A stretch of DNA of 64,000 nt, taken from Oceanicaulis sp. MMSF_3324. GTDB lineage: Bacteria; Pseudomonadota; Alphaproteobacteria; Caulobacterales; Maricaulaceae. Positions 47,272-56,147 of this stretch are shown in pieces (within the stretch, counting starts at the first letter, position 1; every line of letters starts with the position of its first letter). The position numbers were made by a program, and so were the translations under genes. The stretch spans positions 62,001 to 126,000 of the forward strand of contig NZ_JASHIU010000006.1 in NCBI RefSeq assembly GCF_030733545.1, read 5' to 3'. A model generated the notes under the pieces. It did no database searches. It was given only the letters and a program-made list of their open reading frames with translations, and was not told the DNA's origin.

Positions 47272-48599
47272 TCGACCGTAAGCCCGCGCCGCAAACCGCT
47301 CTTGTTCTCTCCCCGCAATATCCGGGGACGGACGCCAATCGCGCGCAAGCGCGCCTTGAAGAAGCGATCGGTCTGGCGGAAGCTCTCGATCTGGTCACCA
47401 CCGAAGCGCGCATCGAACCGTTGCGTCGGGTCGAGGCCAGCGGTTTTTTCGGCACGGGCAAGATCGAGCAGATCGCCGAGCGCGTGAAGGAGGCCGAGAT
47501 TGCGGTTGTCATCATCGACGCTGCGCTCAGCCCGATCCAGCAACGTAATCTGGAAAAGAAGCTCCAGGCCAAGGTCATCGACCGAACCGGCTTGATTCTG
47601 GAGATATTCGGCCTGCGCGCGCAAACCCGCGAAGGGCGCTTGCAGGTAGAGCTGGCGCGTCTGGCCTATGAGCGGTCGCGTCTGGTGCGCACCTGGACCC
47701 ACCTTGAGCGCCAACGCGGCGGGCGCGGCTTCCTGGCCGGCCCGGGGGAAACACAGATCGAAACGGACCGCCGCATTCTGGCGGATAAGATGGCCAAGCT
47801 CCGCCGCGAGCTTGACGAGGTCAAGCGTACGCGCGCGCTTCACCGCAAGAAGCGCCAGACCGCGCCGTGGCCCACCGTGGCCCTGGTCGGCTACACCAAT
47901 GCGGGCAAATCCACGCTTTTCAATATGCTGTCAGATGCGCAGGTCCTGGCCAAGGACATGCCGTTTGCAACGCTGGACCCGACTGTGCGCGGGGTGAAGT
48001 TGCCTTCAGGTCGGCGCGTGCTGATGAGTGATACGGTGGGCTTCATCACTGATCTGCCCACCGAGCTCATCGCCGCCTTCCGCGCGACCCTGGAAGAAGT
48101 CATCGAAGCGGATGTGTTGATCCATGTCCGCGATATGGCCGATCCGGACCATGAGGGCCGCAAGGCGGATGTGGAATCCGTTCTGGCTGCGCTCGGTGCG
48201 GGGTCCGAAGCGGATCAGCATGTGATCGAGGCCTGGAACAAGGCCGATCAGTTGTCGGCGGAGGATCATGAAGAGCTGGTCTGGCGCGCCAAACTGCCCA
48301 AACGCGAGAACGGACCGGTCAGCATTGTCACCTCAGCCGTAACCGGAGCTGGTGTCGAAACCTTGCTTGAGCAAGTGGAGCTGGCGCTCTCGGTTGACGA
48401 TGTGGCGTTGCACCTGGAGTTCGGCCCCTCGGATGCGGAGGCTTTGGCCTTCATTCATCGTCATGGCGCGGTGATTTCTGAGACCGCAGACCCGGAAACC
48501 GGTATTGTCAGCGTCCATGTTCGCCTCAGTGAAGCGGATGCAGGCCGCTTTCATCAACGATATGGCCTCCAGGAAGACATTGAAACGCTGGCGGATTAG
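47268..48599 (+). CDS. hflX: GTPase HflX
   Basis: HflX is a ribosome-associated GTPase that rescues or splits stalled 70S ribosomes. The 443-residue protein has the N-terminal HflX domain ([25 protein letters not shown]) and the G domain motifs GYTNAGKST (G1), DTVGF (G3) and NKAD (G4). The start is TTG within the hfq stop (47268-47271); no better start codon exists in frame nearby. Its stop overlaps that of the convergent mazG within TTAG. Confidence 0.95.
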   Translation: MIDRKPAPQTALVLSPQYPGTDANRAQARLEEAIGLAEALDLVTTEARIEPLRRVEASGFFGTGKIEQIAERVKEAEIAVVIIDAALSPIQQRNLEKKLQAKVIDRTGLILEIFGLRAQTREGRLQVELARLAYERSRLVRTWTHLERQRGGRGFLAGPGETQIETDRRILADKMAKLRRELDEVKRTRALHRKKRQTAPWPTVALVGYTNAGKSTLFNMLSDAQVLAKDMPFATLDPTVRGVKLPSGRRVLMSDTVGFITDLPTELIAAFRATLEEVIEADVLIHVRDMADPDHEGRKADVESVLAALGAGSEADQHVIEAWNKADQLSAEDHEELVWRAKLPKRENGPVSIVTSAVTGAGVETLLEQVELALSVDDVALHLEFGPSDAEALAFIHRHGAVISETADPETGIVSVHVRLSEADAGRFHQRYGLQEDIETLAD

Positions 48600-49450
48600 G
48601 TGCGTTCGTCTTTTTTCACGGACAGCCACATTTCTTCCATGGCTTCCAAGTCCGCTTCCTGAACGGATGACCCGGCCTCGGTCAGACGCGATTCAACGCC
48701 CCGGAAGCGGCGTTCGAACTTCGCGTTCGCATCGCGCAGTGCGGTTTCGGGGTCAAGTTGAAGTTTCCGGGCCAGGTTCGCCACCGCGAAGAGCAGATCG
48801 CCGATTTCCTCCTGAATATGCGCCGGATCGTTTTCCCCGATAGCCTCGCGGACTTCGGCCAGCTCCTCATCGATCTTCTCAAGAACCTGGTCGGTATCGG
48901 GCCAGTCAAACCCGACCCGGGCCGCGCGCTTGGAGAGTTTCTCGGCCCGCAAGAGCGCTGGCAGGGCGACCGGCAGGTTGGCGAGTACGGACGGATCCCG
49001 GTCGGCTTTTTCCGCACGCTCGGCGGCCTTCTGGGCTTCCCAGGCGCCAATCTGGGATTGGGCGTCGCGTGCGTCCGCGTCTCCAAAAACGTGCGGGTGA
49101 CGCCGCAGCATCTTGTCTGAAATGGCGTCGGCGACATCCTCAAAACGAAACAGTCCGGCTTCCTGGGCCATCTGGCTGTGAAACACGACCTGGAACAACA
49201 GGTCTCCCAGCTCGTCCTTGAGTTCGGCCATGTCCTGACGTTCGATCGCATCCGCCACTTCATACGCCTCTTCAATCGTGTAGGGAGCAATGGTGCGGAA
49301 CGTCTGTTCGATATCCCACGGACAACCGCCACTGGGATCGCGCAGCCTGTCCATGATCGCGAGCAGGCGATCAAGAGGCTCTACGCCTTGTGATTCGATC
49401 GAATTGCGATCTCTGAACGGAAAGGCGGCAGCGGAAGCTGTGTCTGTCAT
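48596..49450 (-). CDS. mazG: nucleoside triphosphate pyrophosphohydrolase MazG
   Basis: MazG hydrolyses NTPs to NMP and pyrophosphate and can limit ppGpp or damaged nucleotides. The 284-residue protein has two MazG domains, with the metal-binding patterns PWDIEQTFRTIAPYTIEEAYEV, ELKDELGDLLFQVVFH, and the second EKIDEELAEVREAI with EEIGDLLFAV. The ATG at 49450 (MTDTAS) was chosen because the upstream 26 codons have no family similarity. Confidence 0.95.
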   Translation of the reverse strand: MTDTASAAAFPFRDRNSIESQGVEPLDRLLAIMDRLRDPSGGCPWDIEQTFRTIAPYTIEEAYEVADAIERQDMAELKDELGDLLFQVVFHSQMAQEAGLFRFEDVADAISDKMLRRHPHVFGDADARDAQSQIGAWEAQKAAERAEKADRDPSVLANLPVALPALLRAEKLSKRAARVGFDWPDTDQVLEKIDEELAEVREAIGENDPAHIQEEIGDLLFAVANLARKLQLDPETALRDANAKFERRFRGVESRLTEAGSSVQEADLEAMEEMWLSVKKDERT

Positions 49451-49597
49451 GATCACCAGGCAGGTTCGTATGGACTGATTGATCCATGCAATAGAGGCAA
49501 TTGGGGGCTTGAGGGAAGGGGTGCCCACTACAGGCTTGATGGTTCATACAATTTTTAGGAGCATTACTCAGTCTGATTCAATTCAATAACCTCGTTC

Positions 49598-51910
49598 ATG
49601 GAGACGCAGATTTTCACATCCCGTTCTCTACGCACCAAGATATTGGTGCTGGTGATCACCGTGACGGTCTCTGTCGCGATGGTTGTTGGATTTGCGAACT
49701 TCATACAGGCCAGTTCGATGAGCCGCACGGCGGCGAAAGCCGAGCTGCATGCGGAGACCCGGGTCATCGCCGCGCATATTCAAAGCGCCTTCCAGATCGC
49801 CAATGACCAGGCTTTCATCATCCGCAACACGCCTCCCATTGAGGGTATTATGCGCGCTCGCGCCAATGGCGGCGTGGATCCGCTGGATGGCAGTACAACC
49901 GAGATCTGGCGCGCCCGGCTTGCGGAAATCTTTCAGTCTCATCTCGAGATTGAGCGTGAGTACACGCAAATTCGCTATATCGGTCGAGCGGATGGCGGGC
50001 GCGAAATCGTCCGGGTGAACCGGACTGAAGAGGGCTATGAGGTTGTTGACTTTGGCGACCTGCAGCAAAAGGACCAAGAGTTCTATTTTCAACCGGGGCT
50101 GATGGCGGACGCCAACGCGGTTTACACTTCGCCCATTACCGTGAACCGCGAGTTCGGTGAAGCGGCCGAGGACCTGACGCCGACTGTCCGTACGATCGTT
50201 TCTGTTCAGACGCCCGAGGGTGAGCCGTACGGAATGGTCGTCATCAATTCCGACATCCGCCTCATATTCGAAGAAGCCCTGATGGAGGCGGCGCCGGACT
50301 ACGAAGTCTATATTACGGACGAGTCAAACAACTTTATCCATTACCGCCCCGGAGAGGGGGTTGTCAGAAATGAATTCAACTTTGAGGCCGACTTCTCACC
50401 GCCGGACCTCCTGAGCTTTGATGCGGAAGCGCTCCAGGATGTCGACGGCAACACCTTCGTTTCCCACACGCTGGAAGCGGGAAGAAACAATGGCGATGGC
50501 CTGACCTTTCGCATTCTTGTGGGTGAATCCACCGACGCCCTGATGGAGGGCGCTTACGCCATTCGTCAGCAATCGATGATGTTGGCCATCAGTCTGGTTG
50601 TTCTCACCGCGATCGGCTCCCTGCTTTTCGTGACCAGTCTGACGCGGCCTCTGGGCGAGCTGACCGAGGCGGTCCAGACCTATGGCCGGTCGCGAGAGCC
50701 GATCGAAATCGGCTTCAGGAATAATGACGAGATCGGTGAGTTGGGGCGCGCGTTTGTGGAGATGACCCATGCGCTGAAGCAAAACGAGCTGAGCGCAACC
50801 ACATTCGAGAACATTATTGACGGTTTGATCCTGTTGCGTCCCGATGGCGTTATCCAGTCCATGAACCCCGCCGCCCGGGTTATGTTCGGCTATGATGAGA
50901 ACGAGCTCATTGGTCAGGACATCTCGGTGCTTCTGCCTGATGGCGTGCGTTTGGAGCGCGAAGGCGCAGTCCGGCGCATCGCCTGCTTCATCGAGGACCA
51001 TCTGGTCGGTGAGACTTTCGAAGCCGAAGCGCGGAAGAAGAATGACGACTGTCTTCCCGTCGAGCTGACCTTGAGTGATCTGCAAAAATCCGAAGGTTCG
51101 CTCTTCAGCTTGATGATCCGTGACATCTCCGTGCGCAAGCAGATGGAGGTGATGAAGGACGAATTCGTCTCCACCGTGAATCACGAGCTGCGCACGCCGC
51201 TCACATCCATGCTAGGCTCGCTCAGCCTGCTCAAGGCTCGTCTGCAAAGCCGCTTCAAGGATGACGAGAAAGCTTCTTCTCTGCTGAATATGGCGCAACG
51301 CAATTGCGACCGCCTCAACCATCTCGTCAACGACATTCTGGACCTTGAAAAGATTGCGGCCGGCAAGCTCGAATACCGCATGGAGGTCGTGCCCTGTGAC
51401 GATCTTGTCCAGGATGTCGTCGAGAGCCATCGCGTCCTGGCTGAGGAGCATGACGTCGCGTTCGTGCTGGATCTGGATGCCGGAGACCCGCCCGTTCGAC
51501 TGGATGTCTCACGCTTCACCCAAGCGTTGGTGAACCTGCTTTCGAACGCCGCGAAATACTCTCCCTCGGGCGAAACGGTGACCATCCTCACGCGCCGCCC
51601 CTCAGATAACGAGATCCGCATTTCGGTCGCCGATAACGGACCTGGCATCCCGGACGACTTCCAGCCCCAGATTTTTGACCGGTTTTCCCAGGCTGACAGC
51701 TCAACGACCCGGCGTGTGGGCGGCAATGGTCTTGGCCTGAACATCACGAAGAATCTGGTGGAAGCCTTTGATGGTGAGATCAGTTTCGACACCAAGGTCG
51801 GTGAGGGGACGGTCTTTCACATCATTCTTCCGGTCGAAGGCGTTCAGCTTGTCCCGGATACAAGAAATCGGGCTGACGACTTTCTCAACGCCCACGCACA
51901 GCTAGGATGA
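49598..51910 (+). CDS. membrane sensor histidine kinase with large periplasmic domain and PAS domain
   Basis: The 770-residue kinase has a first membrane helix at about 14-34, a periplasmic region of about 290 residues with a Cache-like pattern (RYIGRADGGREIVRV; YTSPITVNREFG; PEGEPYGMVVINSDI), and a second helix at about 327-348. A HAMP domain, a PAS domain (FENIIDGLILLRPDGVIQSMNPAARVMFGY), HisKA with His529 in VNHELRTPLTSMLG, and an ATPase domain (NLLSNAAKYSP; DNGPGIPDD; GGNGLGLNI) follow. Lacking a receiver, it needs a partner: the response regulator 7 bases downstream is the likely one. The ligand is unknown. A GATTC methylation-type site lies upstream. Confidence 0.9.
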   Translation: METQIFTSRSLRTKILVLVITVTVSVAMVVGFANFIQASSMSRTAAKAELHAETRVIAAHIQSAFQIANDQAFIIRNTPPIEGIMRARANGGVDPLDGSTTEIWRARLAEIFQSHLEIEREYTQIRYIGRADGGREIVRVNRTEEGYEVVDFGDLQQKDQEFYFQPGLMADANAVYTSPITVNREFGEAAEDLTPTVRTIVSVQTPEGEPYGMVVINSDIRLIFEEALMEAAPDYEVYITDESNNFIHYRPGEGVVRNEFNFEADFSPPDLLSFDAEALQDVDGNTFVSHTLEAGRNNGDGLTFRILVGESTDALMEGAYAIRQQSMMLAISLVVLTAIGSLLFVTSLTRPLGELTEAVQTYGRSREPIEIGFRNNDEIGELGRAFVEMTHALKQNELSATTFENIIDGLILLRPDGVIQSMNPAARVMFGYDENELIGQDISVLLPDGVRLEREGAVRRIACFIEDHLVGETFEAEARKKNDDCLPVELTLSDLQKSEGSLFSLMIRDISVRKQMEVMKDEFVSTVNHELRTPLTSMLGSLSLLKARLQSRFKDDEKASSLLNMAQRNCDRLNHLVNDILDLEKIAAGKLEYRMEVVPCDDLVQDVVESHRVLAEEHDVAFVLDLDAGDPPVRLDVSRFTQALVNLLSNAAKYSPSGETVTILTRRPSDNEIRISVADNGPGIPDDFQPQIFDRFSQADSSTTRRVGGNGLGLNITKNLVEAFDGEISFDTKVGEGTVFHIILPVEGVQLVPDTRNRADDFLNAHAQLG

Positions 51911-51917
51911 CTGACTG

Positions 51918-52301
51918 ATGAAACTCGAGCGCATCGCCTGCGTGGAAGATGATCTGGATATCCGGACAATCCTTGAAATGTCGCTGAGTGAGGTGGGCGG
52001 TTTCAGTGTGGAATTATATGAAGATGGCCCTTCGGCGCTGGCCGCGCTGACCGGTGAGCCGCCGCAACTCATCATGCTGGACATGATGATGCCTGGCATG
52101 AACGGACTTGAGGTGTTGAAGGCCTTGCGCAGACGTCCAGAATATCAGGACACGCCGGTCGTGTTCATGACGGCGAAAGCGCAATCGCACGAGCTTGATA
52201 CCTATATCGAAGCGGGTGCTCAGACGGTCATCGTGAAACCGTTCGATCCGATGACCTTGCCGAATGAAATCCTGAAAATCTGGGACAGTCTTGAGAAGTA
52301 G
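51918..52301 (+). CDS. single-domain response regulator (CheY-like)
   Basis: The 127-residue protein is one receiver domain: acidic pair in ACVEDDLDIR, phosphoacceptor Asp in LIMLDMMMPGMNG, Thr in VVFMTAK, Lys in VIVKPFDP. It has no output domain, so it either works by protein contact or carries phosphate onward to an HPt protein. It starts 7 bases after the kinase. Two HPt-receiver genes lie just beyond, on the opposite strand, and are natural relay partners. Confidence 0.92.
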   Translation: MKLERIACVEDDLDIRTILEMSLSEVGGFSVELYEDGPSALAALTGEPPQLIMLDMMMPGMNGLEVLKALRRRPEYQDTPVVFMTAKAQSHELDTYIEAGAQTVIVKPFDPMTLPNEILKIWDSLEK

Positions 52302-52304
52302 CGC

Positions 52305-53108
52305 CTAGTGCGGGCGGTGTTGCTGGGCGATCCTGGAGATCGCACGCGTGACGACGGCTCTGTTGAAGGGCTTGATCAGCACATGGTCGACGCCGTTCCG
52401 GATCACCTTGTGGATCTTGTCGGCATTGTTTTCCGACGTCAGAAAGATGACCGGTGTCTGGCTCGACATGCGCGTCTGTCCGGACCGGACTTGTCGAAGT
52501 AGCGAGAGCCCGTCAATCGGCTTCATGTACCAGTCCGAAATCAGGATGGTCGGCGTAAAGGTTCGCATCAGGTCCAATGCTTCCTGGCCGGAACTGGCCA
52601 TGCGGACCTCGCTGACGCCAATCTCGGTGAGGAGTTCGCGCACCAGATTGCGCACGGAAATGTCGTCTTCGACAAAGAGAATGCGTTGAGCTTTGAGTAG
52701 CTTGCGGATATCGGCCGCCTCGTCGTCGCCAGGGGCGGTTGGCGCCGGATTTTCATAGCTCTGCACTAGCTTGGACTGATCCGGGTCCACATGACTGCGC
52801 AGTTTGGCGATCTTGCTCAGATCGATATAGACCCGCTCCATTCTTTTGGGCGTGATGTCTTCTTGGGTTTGGATCAGGTCTTCGACATCCTGTTCGAGTC
52901 GGAAGAACTGCGCCCCCAGGATCGGAAAACCCATGCAATATGAAGCGCCCTTGAGGCGATGACTTTCATCGCGCAAGGCTTTCAGATTGCGCTTGAGTTC
53001 GAATTGGCTGGCCTTGTCGTCGCCAACTATCCGCGTCAGGTTCGCTAGTTGATCAGGAAAGCGTGAGCAGAACTTTTCTACAACTCGTCTTGGATTCGCA
53101 CTCGGCAT
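52305..53108 (-). CDS. HPt-receiver protein 1
   Basis: The 267-residue protein joins a histidine phosphotransfer domain to a receiver. HPt: His50 in DESHRLKGASYCMGFPILG. Receiver (about 140-260): FVEDDIS, Asp192 in LISDWYMKPIDG, Thr214 in IFLTSEN, and Lys236 in LIKPFNR. A Pro-rich linker lies between (near 120-130). It resembles HPt-receiver protein 2 in order, and both carry their HPt His at residue 50. Its 3' end faces the response regulator gene 3 bases away. GGGAG precedes the ATG. Confidence 0.85.
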   Translation of the reverse strand: MPSANPRRVVEKFCSRFPDQLANLTRIVGDDKASQFELKRNLKALRDESHRLKGASYCMGFPILGAQFFRLEQDVEDLIQTQEDITPKRMERVYIDLSKIAKLRSHVDPDQSKLVQSYENPAPTAPGDDEAADIRKLLKAQRILFVEDDISVRNLVRELLTEIGVSEVRMASSGQEALDLMRTFTPTILISDWYMKPIDGLSLLRQVRSGQTRMSSQTPVIFLTSENNADKIHKVIRNGVDHVLIKPFNRAVVTRAISRIAQQHRPH

Positions 53109-53177
53109 ACAGAACTCCCGGTTACGGGTTCGACTCTAAACCCGGGTTCTATTGCAATCGTTACACTTCTTGTCCGT

Positions 53178-53942
53178 TCACCCGGCCAATGCTCGGCCAA
53201 GCACGCTGTGAAGTCGTTGTGCATCAAAGGGTTTGAGCAGGTAGCCATCGGGCCTGTAGAGCCCGGCGCGCTCGATCGCCTTCTTGGACGACGGAACGGT
53301 CATGAAAACGAAAGGCACATTGCGTGCAGGCCGCAAGCCGCCGGACCGCACCTTGCGCAACAGGTCCAGGCCGGTATCGCCTTCCAGCTGCCAGTCACAA
53401 ATGATTGCGTTTACCGTATTCTCTGCGAGATAGGCGGCGGCTTTGCTTGCGCATGTTTCGTAGACGATCGAGGAATAGCCTTCTTCCTTGAGATACATTT
53501 CAGCCAACCCATGCAGGTTGGTGTCGTCGTCGACGAAGAGAATGCGTTGCCCTTCATTGGGGTCCACGAGCGGCGCCACGGAGTACTCTCGCGTGTTGGG
53601 CTCATAGCCCAGATCCCGGAGTACGCTCGCCTGTTCGAGCATGTCAGACACCATGGCCGGTAGTCGTGTAACGGTCAGTGCAGGCCGGGGTTCTGTTTCC
53701 GAGGACAATTGAGACAGGGCGACATCTTCAATCAACTCGAAATTGCGCGCCATGGCCGGAAAGCCAAACGATCCGTACGAGCCAAGCAGCCGGTGAGACA
53801 GTTGCGCGACATCCGTGAGCAACTGATCGTCTGCGTTCTCGCTGTCGCTGAGCTGAAGCCGGTCATTCAGAGCCTGAATGTCCTCGTAAGCACGATGCAG
53901 GAAAGTCTTGCGCAAATCAGACAGTTGAGATGTCGACGGCAT
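53178..53942 (-). CDS. HPt-receiver protein 2
   Basis: The 254-residue protein has an HPt-like N-terminus with His50 in LSHRLLGSYGSFGFPAM. A receiver at about 131-252 carries FVDDDTN, Asp183 in AIICDWQLEGDTG, and Lys237 in LLKPFDA. The switch Thr is in FMTVPSS. It is upstream of protein 1 on the same strand, 69 bases away, and the two are probably products of an old duplication. Its start is preceded by an AT-rich region at 53990-54030. Role in the phosphorelay is inferred. Confidence 0.82.
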   Translation of the reverse strand: MPSTSQLSDLRKTFLHRAYEDIQALNDRLQLSDSENADDQLLTDVAQLSHRLLGSYGSFGFPAMARNFELIEDVALSQLSSETEPRPALTVTRLPAMVSDMLEQASVLRDLGYEPNTREYSVAPLVDPNEGQRILFVDDDTNLHGLAEMYLKEEGYSSIVYETCASKAAAYLAENTVNAIICDWQLEGDTGLDLLRKVRSGGLRPARNVPFVFMTVPSSKKAIERAGLYRPDGYLLKPFDAQRLHSVLGRALAG

Positions 53943-54024
53943 GAATTGGCCTCACAGACTCATTGAACGTATTCATGAGTGTGCGGGCTTCCTAACAAAT
54001 ATCAAGATAACAAACGTATTTAAT

Positions 54025-54372
54025 TTATTGTTTTTCAAGCGAGTCAGTGCGGAGGGCTTGCAGGGCCAACTGCTTGCATAGGGTATTTCGCAGCATTGGG
54101 CCCAGAGTTTCATGAATCACTTCATTGATCGTTGGCGCCCGGAGCCGTGAGTTGCACGTAAAGGCAGTCCCCGATCTGGCGATTTCGGGTTCACCGTCTG
54201 GTAGAGCTGACTTGAGACCTGCACGCGATAATGTGCGCAAGTGGGTGATAATGTCTGTCTGTTTCGACGGTGACCCGTAAAAGGCAACAGAAGCTGATCG
54301 GGGCGAGCTGTCACACGGTTCTGAGACGACATAGAGCCCAGGGCCATCAGTGCAGACCTGGTGCTCGATCAT
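54025..54372 (-). CDS. small hypothetical protein
   Basis: The 115-residue frame starts 2 bases into the ATG of the decayed HPt-receiver gene, in the opposite direction. Its composition is less biased at third positions than neighbouring genes, so it may not be real. The C-terminus, TINEVIHETLGPMLRNTL, loosely resembles the conserved end of PopZ-like proteins (a helix with 'PML'). I do not recognise the rest. No clear ribosome site is seen. Confidence 0.3.
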   Translation of the reverse strand: MIEHQVCTDGPGLYVVSEPCDSSPRSASVAFYGSPSKQTDIITHLRTLSRAGLKSALPDGEPEIARSGTAFTCNSRLRAPTINEVIHETLGPMLRNTLCKQLALQALRTDSLEKQ

Positions 54373-55137
54373 GAGCGCGAAGCGCGGTCCAATCGAAGAA
54401 TCTGAAAGCTGGCGGAAAGTCAGGCAGCAATATCTGGCCTAGCTGGCCGATCAGCGAGATGCGATTGAGCAAGGTCTGGACGGGTTGCTGCGGACGGCCC
54501 TGAAGCCGGGACGGACCTGTTGGTGCAGCTCCAGAAGTTGGCCGGGGCAGGAGCAACATTCGGTTTCGCCGAAATCAGCGAGCGGGCGTCCGTTTCAGAA
54601 GACCTGCTTCGGTCGGGAGGAGGGGAAGTCGCTTAAATATCAGCAAGGGGCCGGGCCCTTCTCGAAACTGTCGAGACGGCTCTTGAAACACGAGATGTGA
54701 GCGTCCCAGCGGCTGAGCCTGATCCGAAACAGACGTCTGCCCCGTCATCGAGTGATCTGGAAGTGGTGGCCGATCGTTCATCGTCAGGCTCTGAGCTTCG
54801 TCATCGCATTCTGATCGCCGAGGACGACCTCATCTTTGCCAACCCGCTTGAGCAATTGATTGGTGACGAGGTGCAGGTTCATACCGTTCATGACGGCAAG
54901 GCGGTGCTCCAGGCGATTGCCGATATCCAGCCAGCCATGGTGCTTCTGGATGATGGCTTGCCGAATGTCTCGGGTCTGGACCTTGTCGAAGCGCTGCATG
55001 CGTCCGGACTGACACGCGATATTGGCGTTGTGATGCTGACGGGCAATGGAGCGACCGCCTCCATGCTCCGAGCCATTCGCGATGGAGCAATCAACCACAT
55101 GGTCAAGCCGGTGATCCCCAAGCGCTTGATCCAGTAA
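54371..55137 (+). pseudogene. decayed HPt-receiver gene (third copy)
   Basis: Homologous coding runs from an ATG at 54371 (MSAKRGPIEESE) to 55137 but is broken at three points. There is an in-frame TAG at 54440-54442 (YLA*LADQRDAIEQ, probably once CAG), a one-base frame change between about 54490 and 54513, and a TAA at 54634-54636 (GGGEVA*ISARGRALLE, probably once CAA). The HPt core LQKLAGAGATFGFAEISERAS is recognisable, but Gln (54532-54534) stands where the phospho-His should be. The receiver (about 54800-55137) is intact: IAEDD, LLDDGLPNVSG, MLTGNG, MVKP. Its last helix is short. A GTG at 54697 could still start the receiver alone. Confidence 0.85.
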
Positions 55138-55280
55138 TAGATCGAGGGTCAAATCTCGATAATTCCATGTCTTTCTTCGATAGTCCGCGCTATTCATCTG
55201 TCATTCCCGTCAGGAATACCAAAGACTTTACTTATCGGCCCGGTCATCGGGCGTCCAACACTGAGTGATAGAGCGATTAG

Positions 55281-56009
55281 ATGAAGTTTGGTGATTACCT
55301 GCGCTCAAAGCGTGAAGAAGCGGGCTGGACCCAGCCTGAAGCGGCGGCTCGAGCCGATATTGAACAGTCCTATCTGTCCAAGCTGGAGACCGGTCGTTCG
55401 GTCCCCTCCGATGAGGTCTATGCGCGTTTGGTCAAGGCCTATGAGATCGATACGGCGGAGCTCGTCAATCAGCTCGATGCGCCTGAAATGGATCGCTTGC
55501 GGGAAATCCAGAGTGTACGCAGTCATGCGCTCGCCCAGTCGCGCCGAACCGTCAATCTGGCCCGCGGCTGGTTGATGGCGGGGGTGGCGGCCCTTGTCGC
55601 TGGCGGAGCCAGCATCGGAGTCGCCGTGACCGCGGAACACGATGAATACACCGAATATCAGTATCTCTCTCGCGGCGTGCTCGATCCCGAAGAGAATCTG
55701 CGCGCCTTCGATATCGTCGACTGGAGGGGATCCGAAAGGCCAGTGTCTGGCGAGCGTGATCCTGAATACGATGCGTATCTGGAGCGCCAGCGAGAGATGC
55801 TGACGCGTCTGGATGAAGAACGGCGTGTCGTTCAAGAGTCTCGAGGCGACGCTTTCGTGGAAAACCTGCCCGAGGGACGCCGTTATTTCGAGCAGATCGA
55901 CCAGCGCATTCGATCTGTACCGTCGCCCTTGCGTCTGTTCCTGATCCCGGGCTTCGCCCTGATCCTGGGCGCTTTGGGCTGCTTCTTCGTCGGCTTCCGC
56001 TGGAAATAA
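55281..56009 (+). CDS. membrane-bound XRE-family regulator
   Basis: The 242-residue protein has an N-terminal HTH of the XRE type (MKFGDYLRSKREEAGWTQPEAAARADIEQSYLSKLETGRSVPSD, shown here only as positions 1-44 of the protein's start). A membrane helix follows at about 97-117, then a charged region with two Tyr/Glu-rich stretches, and a second membrane helix at about 219-239. This puts the DNA-binding domain in the cytoplasm with a periplasmic loop, as in membrane-tethered regulators. Target unknown. Confidence 0.8.
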   Translation: MKFGDYLRSKREEAGWTQPEAAARADIEQSYLSKLETGRSVPSDEVYARLVKAYEIDTAELVNQLDAPEMDRLREIQSVRSHALAQSRRTVNLARGWLMAGVAALVAGGASIGVAVTAEHDEYTEYQYLSRGVLDPEENLRAFDIVDWRGSERPVSGERDPEYDAYLERQREMLTRLDEERRVVQESRGDAFVENLPEGRRYFEQIDQRIRSVPSPLRLFLIPGFALILGALGCFFVGFRWK

Positions 56010-56147
56010 CCGGTCGCGCCTAACGCCGCGCCGCCCTCCGTCACACCCTTCTTGCTTGCACGCTGATCTGACCGTGAACCGGTCGGACCGATCCCGTGCG
56101 GCCTGAACCCTGCGTCTCCATGTCTTTCAATGCTTTAGAGGTAGTCC

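Noticed and set aside
54697-55137. A stand-alone response regulator gene starting at GTG 54697
   Set aside because: HPt-like coding continues upstream in the same frame past a TAA, so this is better explained as the surviving end of a broken HPt-receiver gene, though internal start use is possible.
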